NCBI RefSeq assembly: GCF_002091755.1
Contig: NZ_BDAI01000006.1
Coordinates: forward strand, 62,001 to 126,000
Length of the DNA stretch: 64,000 nt
Reading direction: 5' to 3'
DNA from: Pseudomonas nitroreducens NBRC 12694
GTDB lineage: Bacteria > Pseudomonadota > Gammaproteobacteria > Pseudomonadales > Pseudomonadaceae
Part shown: positions 16,491 to 24,563 of the stretch, one piece after another
Layout: the number at the start of each line of letters is the position of its first letter
Position numbering within the stretch: the stretch's first letter is position 1
Translations under genes and position numbers: made by a program
The notes under the pieces: generated by a model
Seen by the model: the letters and a program-made list of their open reading frames with translations, nothing else
Database searches by the model: none
What the model was told of the DNA's origin: nothing

Positions 16491-17375
16491 ATGGAATTCA
16501 AGCAGCTGCGCACCTTCGCCGAAGTGGTGCGCCACGGCAGTTTCACCCAGGCGGCGGTGCACCTGAACGCAAGCCAGTCGGCGGTGAGCAAGCAGGTCGC
16601 GCAGCTGGAGCAGAGCCTGCGCGTACAACTGCTGGAGCGCAGCGGCCCGCACATCCGTCTGACGGCCGCCGGCGAAGTGGTACTGCGCCGCGCCGAGGAC
16701 ATGTTGCGTCTGCGCCGCGAGCTGCATACCGAACTGGACGACCTCACCCACCTGCACCGCGGCGAACTGCGCCTTGGGTTACCGCTGCTGGGCGCCGACG
16801 CGCTGTTTGCCGGGCGCTTCGCCGAGTACCGGCGGCGCTACCCGAACATCGACGTGCACCTGATCGAGGGCGGCAGCAAGACCATGGAGGAAATGGTCCG
16901 CAGCGGCGAACTGGAACTGGGCGGCGGCCTCACGCCGGACGAGCCCGGCTTCGACTGGCAGCCATTCTGCAACGAGCCGCTGGACGTTCTGTTGCCGGCC
17001 GATCATCCGCTGGCATCGCGGGAAAGCCTGGAACTGGTGGAACTGTCCGACACGCCCTTCCTGCTCTACCAGCAGAGCTTCACCCTCAACGACCGCCTGC
17101 TGCGCGCCTGCCGCGAAGTCGGCTTCGAGCCCAAGGAAGGCGGGCGCAGCGGCCAGGCGGACTTCCTCGGCGCGCTGGTCGCTGCCGGCCAGGGCGCGGT
17201 ACTGCTGCCCCGCGTGGTAGCGAAGGACCTGGAGCGGCCGGGCCTGGTGCGCGTACTGCTGAGCCAACCGGACCTGCGCTGGGACATCAGCTTCATCTGG
17301 CGGCGCGACGCCTACCTGTCGAATGCGGCGAAGGCCTGGTTGGCGTTGATGATCGAGATGCCGTTGCATCCTTAG
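16491..17375 (+). CDS. LysR-family regulator divergent from lrgAB
   Basis: This 294-aa LysR protein has its helix-turn-helix at residues 1-60 (MEFKQLRTFAEVVRHGSFTQ, then NASQSAVSKQVAQLEQSL) and a periplasmic-binding-protein-like effector domain from about residue 90. ATG 16491 is chosen because MEFKQL is the standard LysR start. It is transcribed away from lrgA with 113 bases between starts, the classical arrangement for a LysR activator and its target. In Bacillus, CidR-type LysR proteins control cid/lrg genes in response to acetate or pyruvate metabolism, so a similar signal is plausible here. Confidence 0.88.
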   Translation: MEFKQLRTFAEVVRHGSFTQAAVHLNASQSAVSKQVAQLEQSLRVQLLERSGPHIRLTAAGEVVLRRAEDMLRLRRELHTELDDLTHLHRGELRLGLPLLGADALFAGRFAEYRRRYPNIDVHLIEGGSKTMEEMVRSGELELGGGLTPDEPGFDWQPFCNEPLDVLLPADHPLASRESLELVELSDTPFLLYQQSFTLNDRLLRACREVGFEPKEGGRSGQADFLGALVAAGQGAVLLPRVVAKDLERPGLVRVLLSQPDLRWDISFIWRRDAYLSNAAKAWLALMIEMPLHP

Positions 17376-17385
17376 TGAAGCGGGT

Positions 17386-17856
17386 TCAGAGCAGCTCGGG
17401 AAACTCGCCGGCCAGCTTCGGCCAATCCCGTAGCGCCTGCTCATCATCGGCAAGCAACTGGAACCCGGCGAACTCGAATGCCGGCGACACGGTACACCCC
17501 ACCAGCACGTAGTCTCCCAGGCAGCGCGCCGCCTGCCAGGCATGGGCGGGCACGGCGCGTTGCGGCAGGCTGCCCTCGCCCACCGGGCCGAGGGTTTCGA
17601 TGCGCACGACAGACTCCGGAGCGTCGGCGATCAGCAACTCCAGCGGCGAGCCTTCGTGGAAGTGCCAGAGCTCGTCGGCATCCACGCGGTGCCAGCGGCT
17701 GACGGTTCCCGCCGGCAGGAGGAACAGGATGGCCGACGATTGCGGCCGGCCATCGGCGCCCTTCAGCCGCGACTCGAACACACGTCGGTAGAAGCCGCCC
17801 TCGGGGTGCGGGGCGAGTTGCAGTGTGTCGATCAGCTGGCTGGCGCGGGGATGCAT
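17386..17856 (-). CDS. DUF985 cupin-superfamily protein
   Basis: The 156-aa protein matches the DUF985 (Cupin_5) family: LAPHPEGGFYRRVFES near the start, then AILFLLPAGTVSRWHRVDADELWHF (split across motif 1, with His and Glu), and a VGCTVSPAFEFAGFQL segment near the end. The ATG at 17856 overlaps the stop codon of the upstream flavodoxin gene by one base (TGATG), so translation is coupled. Function of the family is unknown; pairing with a flavodoxin hints at a redox or metal-related role, but that is speculation. Confidence 0.8.
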   Translation of the reverse strand: MHPRASQLIDTLQLAPHPEGGFYRRVFESRLKGADGRPQSSAILFLLPAGTVSRWHRVDADELWHFHEGSPLELLIADAPESVVRIETLGPVGEGSLPQRAVPAHAWQAARCLGDYVLVGCTVSPAFEFAGFQLLADDEQALRDWPKLAGEFPELL

Positions 17857-18311
17857 CAGGCCTTCAGCGCGGCGATGAATTCGCCCAGCCATGGCTCGGA
17901 GTCGGTCTCCTGGTCCACCGTCTCGCTGCCGTCCAGGCGCAGCATCGGCACCACTTCCCGTACGCCCAGCTCGGCGAACAGTTCACGCACCTGCTCCCCA
18001 CCACCGCAGTAGGTGTCGCCATAGCTGGAATCGCCCAGCGCCAGCACGCCGCCGGGGCAACCGCGCCATTGCGCGGGCAGGCGATCACGGATGGCATGGA
18101 ACAGGGGCTGGAAGCTGTCCGGCAGATCGCCCATGCCAGTGGTGGAAGTCACCACCAGGAAGGCTTCGGGAGAAAAATCGAGCACCGCATCCAGGGTGGC
18201 GCGCGGGTCGAACCAGGCCTCGAAGCCGGCGGCCTCGAGCAGGCGCTTGGCGTGACGGGCGACTTCTTCGGCGGTGCCGTAGACCGATCCGGACAGGATG
18301 GCGACTTTCAT
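17856..18311 (-). CDS. Flavodoxin (MioC-like)
   Basis: The 151-aa protein binds FMN: residues 1-18 MKVAILSGSVYGTAEEVA contain the phosphate loop GSVYGTAEE, and TSTTGMGDLPDSF and ALGDSSYGDTYCGGG form the isoalloxazine loops. Short-chain flavodoxins carry electrons between reductases and iron-sulphur or radical enzymes in the cytoplasm. A GGGAGTG ribosome site precedes ATG 18311. The gene is the first of a coupled pair with the DUF985 cupin and is divergent from folM. The equivalent is PA3435 as I recall. Confidence 0.88.
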   Translation of the reverse strand: MKVAILSGSVYGTAEEVARHAKRLLEAAGFEAWFDPRATLDAVLDFSPEAFLVVTSTTGMGDLPDSFQPLFHAIRDRLPAQWRGCPGGVLALGDSSYGDTYCGGGEQVRELFAELGVREVVPMLRLDGSETVDQETDSEPWLGEFIAALKA

Positions 18312-18455
18312 GTTCACTCCCACAAGGCAAGACAAGGCCGCCCATTATGCCCCATCCGTGCCGCACCGCGCCGGGGCTGGTATAGTTTTGCCCTACCCGG
18401 CCGCTCGGACATTGTCCATCGCGGCGCTTCCCCTGTGGATTTTCGCGAGGCGTGC

Positions 18456-19181
18456 ATGGGCCAGACCCCAGCCCCCATCCTGATTACCGGCGCCAGCCAG
18501 CGCATCGGCCTGCATTGCGCGAAACGCCTGCTGCAAGACGGCCAGCCGGTCATCGCGACCTATCGCCAGGAAAAACCCGGCATCGCCGAACTGCGCGAAC
18601 TGGGCGCCACCTGCCTGCACGCCGAACTGGCCGACGAGGCCGGCATCCAGGCCTTCATCGACGAGCTGAAGTCCCGCACCGACCGGCTACGTGCGATCAT
18701 CCACAACGCCTCGGCGTGGATCGCCGAGCAGCCCGGCGAAGAGGCGCAGGCCTTCGAGTCGCTGTTCCGCGTGCACATGCTCGCGCCCTACCTGATCAAC
18801 CTGCGCTGCGCCGAACTGCTCGAGCGCGACGCCGCCGGGCGCGGCGCCCCGGCCGACATCATTCACCTCAGCGACGACGTCGCCCGCAAGGGCAGCGCCA
18901 ACCGCATCGCCTACTGCGCCAGCAAGGCCGGCCTGGACAACCTCACCCTGTCCTTCGCCGCCAGCCTCGCACCGCGCATCAAGGTCAACGGCATCGCGCC
19001 GGCACTGATCATGTTCAATCCCGGCGACGACGCCGAGTACCGCGCCCGCACCCTGGCGAAATCCGCCATGGGCATCGAGCCCGGCCCGGATGTGATCTAC
19101 CAGAGCGTGCGCTACCTGCTCGACAGCCCCTACGTGACCGGCACCACCCTGACCGTCAACGGCGGCCGGCACCTCAAATGA
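18456..19181 (+). CDS. folM: Dihydromonapterin/dihydrofolate reductase, SDR type
   Basis: The 241-aa SDR has ILITGASQRIGLHCAKRLL at the NADP site with TGASQRIG at about residues 10-17; the arginine there favours NADPH. The Tyr-Lys pair is in AYCASKAGLDNL, and the chain ends in VTGTTLTVNGGRHLK. FolM reduces dihydromonapterin to tetrahydromonapterin, the cofactor of phenylalanine hydroxylase in Pseudomonas. The true start is ATG 18456; the open frame to 17823 is an accident of GC content. A promoter-like GGTATAGTTT lies about 80 bases upstream. It heads the folM-folE-folX unit, which makes the assignment firm. Confidence 0.9.
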   Translation: MGQTPAPILITGASQRIGLHCAKRLLQDGQPVIATYRQEKPGIAELRELGATCLHAELADEAGIQAFIDELKSRTDRLRAIIHNASAWIAEQPGEEAQAFESLFRVHMLAPYLINLRCAELLERDAAGRGAPADIIHLSDDVARKGSANRIAYCASKAGLDNLTLSFAASLAPRIKVNGIAPALIMFNPGDDAEYRARTLAKSAMGIEPGPDVIYQSVRYLLDSPYVTGTTLTVNGGRHLK

Positions 19182-19213
19182 CCCGCCCGGTGCGGGCGCG
19201 AGGAACTCCCACC

Positions 19214-19774
19214 ATGATTGAAGACCTGTCTCACCACTACCGTGAGATTCTCAAGGGGCTCGGCGAAGACCCGACCCGCGAGGGCCTGCTGGACACCCCC
19301 AAGCGCGCTGCAAAGGCCATGCAGTACCTCTGCCACGGCTACGCACAGACGCTGGACGAGATCGTCAACGGCGCGCTGTTCGCCTCGGACAATGACGAAA
19401 TGGTCATCGTCAAGGACATCGAGCTCTACTCGCTGTGCGAACATCACCTGCTGCCCTTCATCGGCAAGGCCCATGTGGCGTACATTCCCACCGGCAAGGT
19501 GCTGGGCCTGTCGAAAGTGGCGCGCATCGTCGACATGTTCGCGCGTCGCCTGCAGATCCAGGAAAGCCTGACCCGGCAGATCGCCGAGGCCGTCCAGCAG
19601 GTCACCAGCGCCGCTGGCGTGGCGGTGGTGATCGAGGCGCAGCACATGTGCATGATGATGCGCGGGGTGGAGAAGCAGAACTCGGTGATGAACACCTCGG
19701 TGATGCTCGGCGCCTTCCGCGAATCGACCAACACCCGCCAGGAATTCCTGCAACTGATCGGACGGAGCAAGTGA
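19214..19774 (+). CDS. folE: GTP cyclohydrolase I
   Basis: The 186-aa enzyme converts GTP to 7,8-dihydroneopterin triphosphate. Zinc ligands are visible in LCEHHLLPFIGK (Cys and His) and QHMCMMMRGVEKQ (Cys), with the substrate-binding KVLGLSKVARIVDMFARRLQ between them. Length fits the bacterial family. It starts 32 bases after folM, with AGGAACT as ribosome site, and ends one base before folX, so all three are co-transcribed. P. aeruginosa carries a second folE elsewhere; this copy feeds the monapterin branch. Confidence 0.95.
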   Translation: MIEDLSHHYREILKGLGEDPTREGLLDTPKRAAKAMQYLCHGYAQTLDEIVNGALFASDNDEMVIVKDIELYSLCEHHLLPFIGKAHVAYIPTGKVLGLSKVARIVDMFARRLQIQESLTRQIAEAVQQVTSAAGVAVVIEAQHMCMMMRGVEKQNSVMNTSVMLGAFRESTNTRQEFLQLIGRSK

Positions 19775-19775
19775 A

Positions 19776-20147
19776 ATGACGCAACTGCAGCCGGGCATGG
19801 CGCGGATCCGGGTCAAGGACCTGCGCGTACGCACCTACATCGGCATCAAGGAAGAGGAAATCCTCAACAAGCAGGATGTGCTGATCAACCTCACCATCCT
19901 CTATCCGGCCGGCGACGCGGTGCAGGTCAACGACATCGACCACGCGCTGAACTACCGCACCATCACCAAGGCGATCATCGCCCACGTCGAGGAAAACCGC
20001 TTCGCCCTGCTGGAGCGCCTGACCCAGGAGCTGCTCGACCTAGTCATGGCCAACCCGGCGGTACGCTATGCCGAAGTGGAAGTGGACAAGCCCCACGCCC
20101 TGCGCTTCGCCGAATCGGTGTCGATCGCCCTCGCCGCCCAGCGCTGA
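19776..20147 (+). CDS. folX: Dihydroneopterin triphosphate 2'-epimerase
   Basis: The 123-aa protein belongs to the FolB/FolX tunnelling-fold family: RIRVKDLRVRTYIGIKEEE at the start, NDIDHALNYRTITKAI in the middle, and VRYAEVEVDKPHALRFAESV at the end. FolX epimerises dihydroneopterin triphosphate to the monapterin form, the step between FolE and FolM. FolB, the aldolase, is close in sequence, but location next to folM and folE favours FolX. ATG 19776 begins one base after the folE stop, and its ribosome site GACGGAG lies inside folE. Confidence 0.92.
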   Translation: MTQLQPGMARIRVKDLRVRTYIGIKEEEILNKQDVLINLTILYPAGDAVQVNDIDHALNYRTITKAIIAHVEENRFALLERLTQELLDLVMANPAVRYAEVEVDKPHALRFAESVSIALAAQR

Positions 20148-20274
20148 CACCTTTGTTGCATCCCTGCACGCCCGTGCCAGTCGGCCAACGGGCGTTGCTG
20201 GCAGATCGCCCGCCTCTTAGAATCTCGCCAGCCCCGCCATGCGCCTCCGATGCGCCCTTGTTGAGAGACCTGCC

Positions 20275-20586
20275 ATGACCGAGCCGATGACCCTGACCGA
20301 CGAGCAGCGCACCGAACTGGAAGCCGCCGCGTTCCGCACCCTGGTGCAGCACCTGCGTACCCGCAAGGATGTGCAGAACATCGATCTGATGAATCTTGCC
20401 GGGTTCTGCCGCAACTGCCTGTCCAAGTGGTACAAGGCCGCGGCGGACGATATGGGCCTGCCTGTCAGCCCGGATCAGGCCCGCGAAGAGATCTACGGCA
20501 TGCCTTACGCCGAATGGAAGGCCAAGTACCAGACGGAAGCGACCCCTGCCCAGCAGACGGCCTTCGACAACGCGAAGAAACACTAA
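20275..20586 (+). CDS. DUF1244 family protein
   Basis: The 103-aa protein has the family core RTLVQHLRTRKDVQNIDLMN followed directly by LAGFCRNCLSKWYKAAAD. The conserved histidine and two cysteines suggest a metal site. Distribution is broad in proteobacteria, but no function is established. I start it at ATG 20275; the open frame begins at 20239. The HopJ-family gene follows after 12 bases, so the two form a small operon behind the fol genes, with 127 bases separating them from folX. Confidence 0.85.
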   Translation: MTEPMTLTDEQRTELEAAAFRTLVQHLRTRKDVQNIDLMNLAGFCRNCLSKWYKAAADDMGLPVSPDQAREEIYGMPYAEWKAKYQTEATPAQQTAFDNAKKH

Positions 20587-20598
20587 GAGTTTGCCTTG

Positions 20599-20937
20599 AT
20601 GACCCTCACCGATTTTCGCGTGCGCCTGCGCAGCGAGCAGCACCTGTTCACCGACACCCTGGCGTACATCGCCGAGCACTACAGCTATAGCCCCAGCGCC
20701 TTCACCAACGGCAGCGTGGAAAACCCCGCCGGGCAGAACGAGGGCTCCTGCAAGACCCTGGGCTTCGCCATTCTCGAAGGCCTGAGCCAGGAAGAGAGCC
20801 TGCTGGCGTTCGGCGAGCACTACCGCGCCGTGCGCGAGCACCCCGAAGGCACCGATCACGCCAATATCCGCGCCCTCCAGGTGACTGGACTGGCCGGCGT
20901 CAACTTCGAGCGCCAGCCGCTGTCGCGCCGCGGCTGA
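20599..20937 (+). CDS. HopJ-family protein
   Basis: The 112-aa protein matches the HopJ family: DTLAYIAEHYSYSPSAFTNG, then NEGSCKTLGFAILEGLSQEE and LLAFGEHYRAV. The name comes from a P. syringae protein once listed as a type III effector, but the family is widespread in non-pathogens and a housekeeping role is more likely. ATG 20599 has AAGAG upstream. It follows the DUF1244 gene by 12 bases and ends at a strong terminator. Confidence 0.85.
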   Translation: MTLTDFRVRLRSEQHLFTDTLAYIAEHYSYSPSAFTNGSVENPAGQNEGSCKTLGFAILEGLSQEESLLAFGEHYRAVREHPEGTDHANIRALQVTGLAGVNFERQPLSRRG

Positions 20938-20954
20938 GGCTACTCGCTCGATGC

Positions 20955-20982
20955 AAAAGCCCCGCCGATACGGGGCTTTTTC
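20955..20982 (+). terminator. Terminator after the HopJ-family gene
   Basis: AAAAGCCCCG (20955-20964) pairs with CGGGGCTTTT (20971-20980), followed by TTC. It lies 17 bases past the stop. Confidence 0.88.
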
Positions 20983-21020
20983 TTGGGCGATCCAAATGCC
21001 CAACGGCGCGAAACCCGGTT

Positions 21021-21089
21021 GTGGGAGCGAGCTTGCTCACGAAGCTGCAAAGCATCGTGCCAAGCGGTCCGCGAGCAAGCACGCTGCGC
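21021..21089. repeat. Degenerate paired REP element
   Basis: GTGGGAGCGAGCTTGCTCAC is followed by a spacer and an inverted partner GCGAGCAAGCACGCTGCGCG. The left unit is intact and the right unit has diverged. It marks the junction between the PA34xx-like and PA08xx-like blocks. Confidence 0.7.
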
Positions 21090-21113
21090 GAAAAGCGCCC
21101 CCTAGCCAGGCAG

Positions 21114-21139
21114 AAAAAGGCCCCGCAAAGCGGGGCCTC
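21114..21139 (-). terminator. Terminator of trxB
   Basis: GGCCCCG (21119-21125) pairs with CGGGGCC (21131-21137). The reverse strand continues in a run of T (complement of 21114-21118). It lies 27 bases past the trxB stop. Confidence 0.85.
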
Positions 21140-21165
21140 TTCCTGCACGCCGGCTCTTCGGGCCG

Positions 21166-22110
21166 TTACAGGGAATCCAGGTAGCGCTCGACGTCCAGCG
21201 CGGCCATGCAGCCGGCGCCGGCGGACGTGATCGCCTGGCGGTAGACATGGTCGGCCACGTCGCCGGCGGCAAACACGCCGGGGATGCTGGTCGCCGTGGC
21301 ATTGCCTTCGCGGCCGCCGTTGACCACCAGGTAGCCGTCCTTCAGCTCAAGCTGACCTTCGAACAACGAGGTGTTCGGCGTGTGGCCGATGGCGACGAAC
21401 AGGCCGTCCACCTTCAGTTCCGAAGCCTCGCCATCGTTATGGCGCAGGCGCACGCCGGTGACGCCCATGGCATCGCCCAGCACCTCTTCCACCTGGGCAT
21501 TCAGGCGCAGTTCGATCTTGCCCTCGGCGACGCGGGCACGCAGCTTGTCCTGCAGGATCTTCTCGGAACGGAAGCTGTCGCGGCGGTGCACCAGGGTCAC
21601 CTTGCTGGCGATATTGGCCAGGTACAGCGCCTCTTCCACGGCGGTATTGCCGCCGCCCACCACCGCCACTTCGCGGTTGCGGTAGAAGAAGCCGTCGCAG
21701 GTGGCGCAGGCGGACACACCCTTGCCCATGAACGCCTCTTCCGACGGCAGGCCGAGATAACGCGCACTGGCGCCGGTGGCGATGATCAGGGCATCCGCGG
21801 TGTAGGTGCCGCTGTCGCCCTTGAGCACGAACGGCTTGCCGGCCACGTCGACGCCATGGATATGGTCGAAGACGATCTCGGTCTCGAAGCGCTCGGCGTG
21901 TTCCTGCATGCGCTGCATCAGCGCCGGGCCGGTCAGGCCATGGGGGTCGCCCGGCCAGTTGTCGACTTCGGTGGTGGTGGTCAGTTGGCCGCCGGCCTGC
22001 ATGCCGGTGATCAGCAGCGGCTTGAGGTTGGCGCGGGCGGCGTAGACCGCAGCGCTGTAACCCGCAGGCCCCGAACCCAGAATGATGACGCGCGCGTGAC
22101 GATCGGACAT
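21166..22110 (-). CDS. trxB: Thioredoxin-disulfide reductase
   Basis: The 314-aa enzyme transfers electrons from NADPH through FAD to thioredoxin in the cytoplasm. Visible are the FAD motif GSGPAGYSAAVYAARA at about residues 12-27, the redox pair CATC in VSACATCDGFF, the NADPH motif VVGGGNTAVEEALYLA and the C-terminal FAD motif GVFAAGDVADHVYRQA. Length is normal. ATG 22110 follows a short GAGGCTGTC ribosome site. The upstream 420 bases carry an unusual set of hairpins and repeats, listed separately. In PAO1, as I recall, the matching gene trxB2 follows ahpB, which is missing here. Confidence 0.95.
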   Translation of the reverse strand: MSDRHARVIILGSGPAGYSAAVYAARANLKPLLITGMQAGGQLTTTTEVDNWPGDPHGLTGPALMQRMQEHAERFETEIVFDHIHGVDVAGKPFVLKGDSGTYTADALIIATGASARYLGLPSEEAFMGKGVSACATCDGFFYRNREVAVVGGGNTAVEEALYLANIASKVTLVHRRDSFRSEKILQDKLRARVAEGKIELRLNAQVEEVLGDAMGVTGVRLRHNDGEASELKVDGLFVAIGHTPNTSLFEGQLELKDGYLVVNGGREGNATATSIPGVFAAGDVADHVYRQAITSAGAGCMAALDVERYLDSL

Positions 22111-22155
22111 GACAGCCTCCAGTGCTCGGGTGAAGAGCGGGATGCAAAAGAAAAG

Positions 22156-22201
22156 GGAGCTGCCAAAGCACCAGGGGGAAGGTTGGGAGGGCGGCAGCTC
22201 C
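22156..22201 (-). terminator. Possible attenuator in the trxB leader
   Basis: On the reverse strand GGAGCTGCC (complement of 22193-22201) can pair with GGCAGCTCC (complement of 22156-22164) across a 28-base loop, and CTTTTCTTTT follows. This is terminator-like and stands about 45 bases before the trxB start codon, inside the expected 5' leader. Confidence 0.45.
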
Positions 22202-22243
22202 ACTGAAAGGTTTCTTGCGCGGACCGCACGGCCCGGAGACTGA

Positions 22244-22283
22244 GGACAATGCGGTGTGACCTGAGTCACGGATCGCATTGTCC
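22244..22283. promoter_or_regulatory. Nested palindrome with a CRP/Vfr-like site upstream of trxB
   Basis: Outer arms GGACAATGCG (22244-22253) and CGCATTGTCC (22274-22283) are perfect inverted repeats. Between them TGTGACCTGAGTCACG (22255-22270) fits the CRP pattern TGTGA-N6-TCACA except for the last base. The 423-base gap 22111-22533 between trxB and the divergent cyclase gene holds this, the attenuator-like hairpin and the direct repeats; I see no gene in it. Confidence 0.5.
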
Positions 22284-22301
22284 CGCAGAACTCCGGAAAA
22301 C

Positions 22302-22360
22302 CCTTGAGATAAGTCAGGGATTTCCGCGGTCGCCCTGCGCTCCTTGAGATAAGTCAGGGA
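22302..22360. repeat. Two 19-base direct repeats, 40-base period
   Basis: CCTTGAGATAAGTCAGGGA occurs exactly at 22302-22320 and 22342-22360. The 40-base spacing is close to four helical turns, placing both on one DNA face. It lies between divergent trxB and the cyclase gene. Confidence 0.7.
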
Positions 22361-22533
22361 GTGTCGGATCGACCCTCGAACTCGTTCGATACCAGATGGC
22401 GCGCAGCTTACCAACGCCGCAGCGTCCTGCTGAAATGCCCAATCTCAATGCCCCCCATAGGCTGCCCCTATGTAGCGGGCAGCCACTGCACCTGTGTCTA
22501 GACTCAAGCAAACCAGAGGTCACCCGGACCACC

Positions 22534-24465
22534 ATGAACCTTCGCGCCCGCCTGCTTTGGCTGTGCCTGCCCCTGTTCGTCGCGAGCCTCGCAGGGGTCT
22601 GGCTGCTGTCGGACATGATCCTGCTCGACCGCTTCGACCGCGGGGACCGCCAGCGCCTGGCCGACGAGGTACGCATCGTCCACAACCGCATCGCCTACGA
22701 GAAGCAGCGCAACCTCGACATCGTCCATAGCTATGCCTGGTGGGACGCCAGCTACCAGTTCATGCGCCTGCCGCAGGCGCGCTTCGTCGAGGACAACCTG
22801 GACCAGGACCTGCTGGGCATCCTCGGCTTCGACTATGTCCTGTTCGTCGACCGCACCGGGCACATCCTCGCCCAGCAATGGAAGCTCGACGAACTGGCCC
22901 GGCGCTTCCCCGGCCAGCCGGTGCCCGGCACCACCCGGCTGCGCGACGGCATCCTGCGCACCGCGCTGGAACTGGGCGCGCTGGATATCGATGGCGACCC
23001 GCGCCACAGCCTGGACCAATTGCTGCAAATCGAAGGCGTCCCCCAGATGCTGCTCAGCTATCCCATCAGCAATACCGCGGGTACCGCCGAGCCGGCCGGT
23101 GTGGTCATCGCTGGCGTGCTGCTCGACAGCGCGCGCATGTACAACCTGCAGACCCAGATGGGCGCAAGCCTTCGCCTGGCCCAGGATCCGGTGCAGAACA
23201 AGGATTGGCGCACCCTGAACATCCCCACCGGGCGCGGTGCCACCCTGCTCAGCTCGCGGCATCTGCTGGACGGGAACAGTCAGCAGATGTCCCTGCTCTA
23301 TCTCGACTCCCGCGGCCGGCCGCAACTGCGCCTGGAACTGACCAGCCCGCGGCCGCTGTACCAGCAAGGCCGGCAGTCGGTCAGCCTGTTCCTCTACCTG
23401 ACCCTGGCCCTGCTCGGCGGCGCCATCCTGCTCGCCTACGTGGCCCTGGAGCTGCGGATCATCCGCCGGGTCAGCAGGATGAACCGCGAAGTGGCGGTCA
23501 TCGGGCAGGACCGCACCGCCCTGCGCCTGAGCCCACAGGGGACGGACGAACTGGGCCAGCTGGCCAACGAGATGAACCGTACCCTCGATCGCCTGGCGCA
23601 GAGCGAAGCGCGCGATCGGGCCATCCTCGATGCCATCCGCGATGGCTACTTCGAGATGGACACCCGGGGCATCATCCGCACCGTCAACCCAGCACTGTGC
23701 CGGATGCTCGACTACGCCGCCGACCAGCTCAACGGCCAGCACTTCGGCATCCTCCTGCAGGAGGAGGACTATCACCGTGCCCAGAGCCTGTACGACAAGG
23801 TCCGCGACGACGAGCAGGAAACCACCTTCTCCGCCCCGTTCAAGCGCCGCGATGGTCGGCTGGTGAGCTGCGAAACGCGGCTCTCGGCGATCCGTGATGG
23901 ACAGGGTGGATTCCAGGGCTTCCGCGGCATCCTGCGCGACATCAGCGAGCAGGTGGCCTACCAGAAGCAGCTGATCAACCTCGCGTACCGAGACACGCTG
24001 ACCGCACTGGGCAACCGCAAAGCCTTCAACGAGCAATTGCAGCGCGCCATCGTGCACAGCAATCGGGTGGCCCTGCTGTACATCGACCTGGACCGCTTCA
24101 AGCAGGTCAATGACCGCTTCGGCCATGCCATCGGCGATGCGCTGCTCAGCACCGTCGGCGAGCGCATGCGCGGCAGCCTGCGCCAGCCGGACCAGGCCTT
24201 CCGCCTGGGCGGCGACGAATTCGCCGTGCTGCTGGAAAATGCCCAGCCGGATCAGGCCGAAGCCCTTGGCATGCGCCTGCTGGGTGTACTCGGCGCCGAG
24301 TACCGCCTGGGCGGCCAGGTCATCGACTTCGTCACCCCCAGCATCGGCATCGCCTTCTACCCGCAGGACGCCGCCGATGCCGACGCCCTGACCCGCGCCG
24401 CCGACATCGCCATGTACCAGGCCAAGCAGGAACGCAACCGCTGTTATCGCTACACGGTCGCCTGA
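22534..24465 (+). CDS. Membrane diguanylate cyclase (CHASE4-like sensor, HAMP, PAS, GGDEF)
   Basis: The 643-aa protein has a transmembrane helix at about residues 6-26, a periplasmic domain of about 255 residues resembling CHASE4, a second helix at about 283-305, a HAMP-like linker, a PAS domain (AILDAIRDGYFEMDTRGIIR) and a C-terminal GGDEF domain. The active-site sequence RLGGDEF is intact near residue 559, and an RQPD inhibitory site lies 5 residues before it, so it should make cyclic di-GMP and be product-inhibited. No EAL domain follows. ATG 22534 starts the first helix; the longer frame from 22396 is unsupported. The equivalent is PA0847 as I recall. It diverges from trxB. Confidence 0.88.
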   Translation: MNLRARLLWLCLPLFVASLAGVWLLSDMILLDRFDRGDRQRLADEVRIVHNRIAYEKQRNLDIVHSYAWWDASYQFMRLPQARFVEDNLDQDLLGILGFDYVLFVDRTGHILAQQWKLDELARRFPGQPVPGTTRLRDGILRTALELGALDIDGDPRHSLDQLLQIEGVPQMLLSYPISNTAGTAEPAGVVIAGVLLDSARMYNLQTQMGASLRLAQDPVQNKDWRTLNIPTGRGATLLSSRHLLDGNSQQMSLLYLDSRGRPQLRLELTSPRPLYQQGRQSVSLFLYLTLALLGGAILLAYVALELRIIRRVSRMNREVAVIGQDRTALRLSPQGTDELGQLANEMNRTLDRLAQSEARDRAILDAIRDGYFEMDTRGIIRTVNPALCRMLDYAADQLNGQHFGILLQEEDYHRAQSLYDKVRDDEQETTFSAPFKRRDGRLVSCETRLSAIRDGQGGFQGFRGILRDISEQVAYQKQLINLAYRDTLTALGNRKAFNEQLQRAIVHSNRVALLYIDLDRFKQVNDRFGHAIGDALLSTVGERMRGSLRQPDQAFRLGGDEFAVLLENAQPDQAEALGMRLLGVLGAEYRLGGQVIDFVTPSIGIAFYPQDAADADALTRAADIAMYQAKQERNRCYRYTVA

Positions 24466-24563
24466 ACGCGCGGCTGCGATGCACATACCCGGCAAAACAG
24501 ACGGCTCGCCGGGCCTTCGCCGGGTCTGCTAAGGTCGCCTACGGTTCAACCCTGGAGAGTCCG

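Noticed and set aside
17823..18455. N-terminal extension of the folM frame
   Set aside because: It overlaps the flavodoxin and DUF985 genes on the other strand; the SDR fold begins exactly at ATG 18456.
20599..20937. HopJ-family gene read as a type III effector
   Set aside because: No secretion genes are nearby and the family is common in non-pathogens; the name is historical.
22304..22360. Anr/Fnr boxes in the 19-base direct repeats
   Set aside because: TTGAG-N4-GTCAG has three mismatches to TTGAT-N4-ATCAA in each copy.
22504..24495. A 663-residue frame antisense to the diguanylate cyclase
   Set aside because: The sense frame has intact GGDEF, PAS and membrane helices; the antisense product shows only low-complexity sequence.
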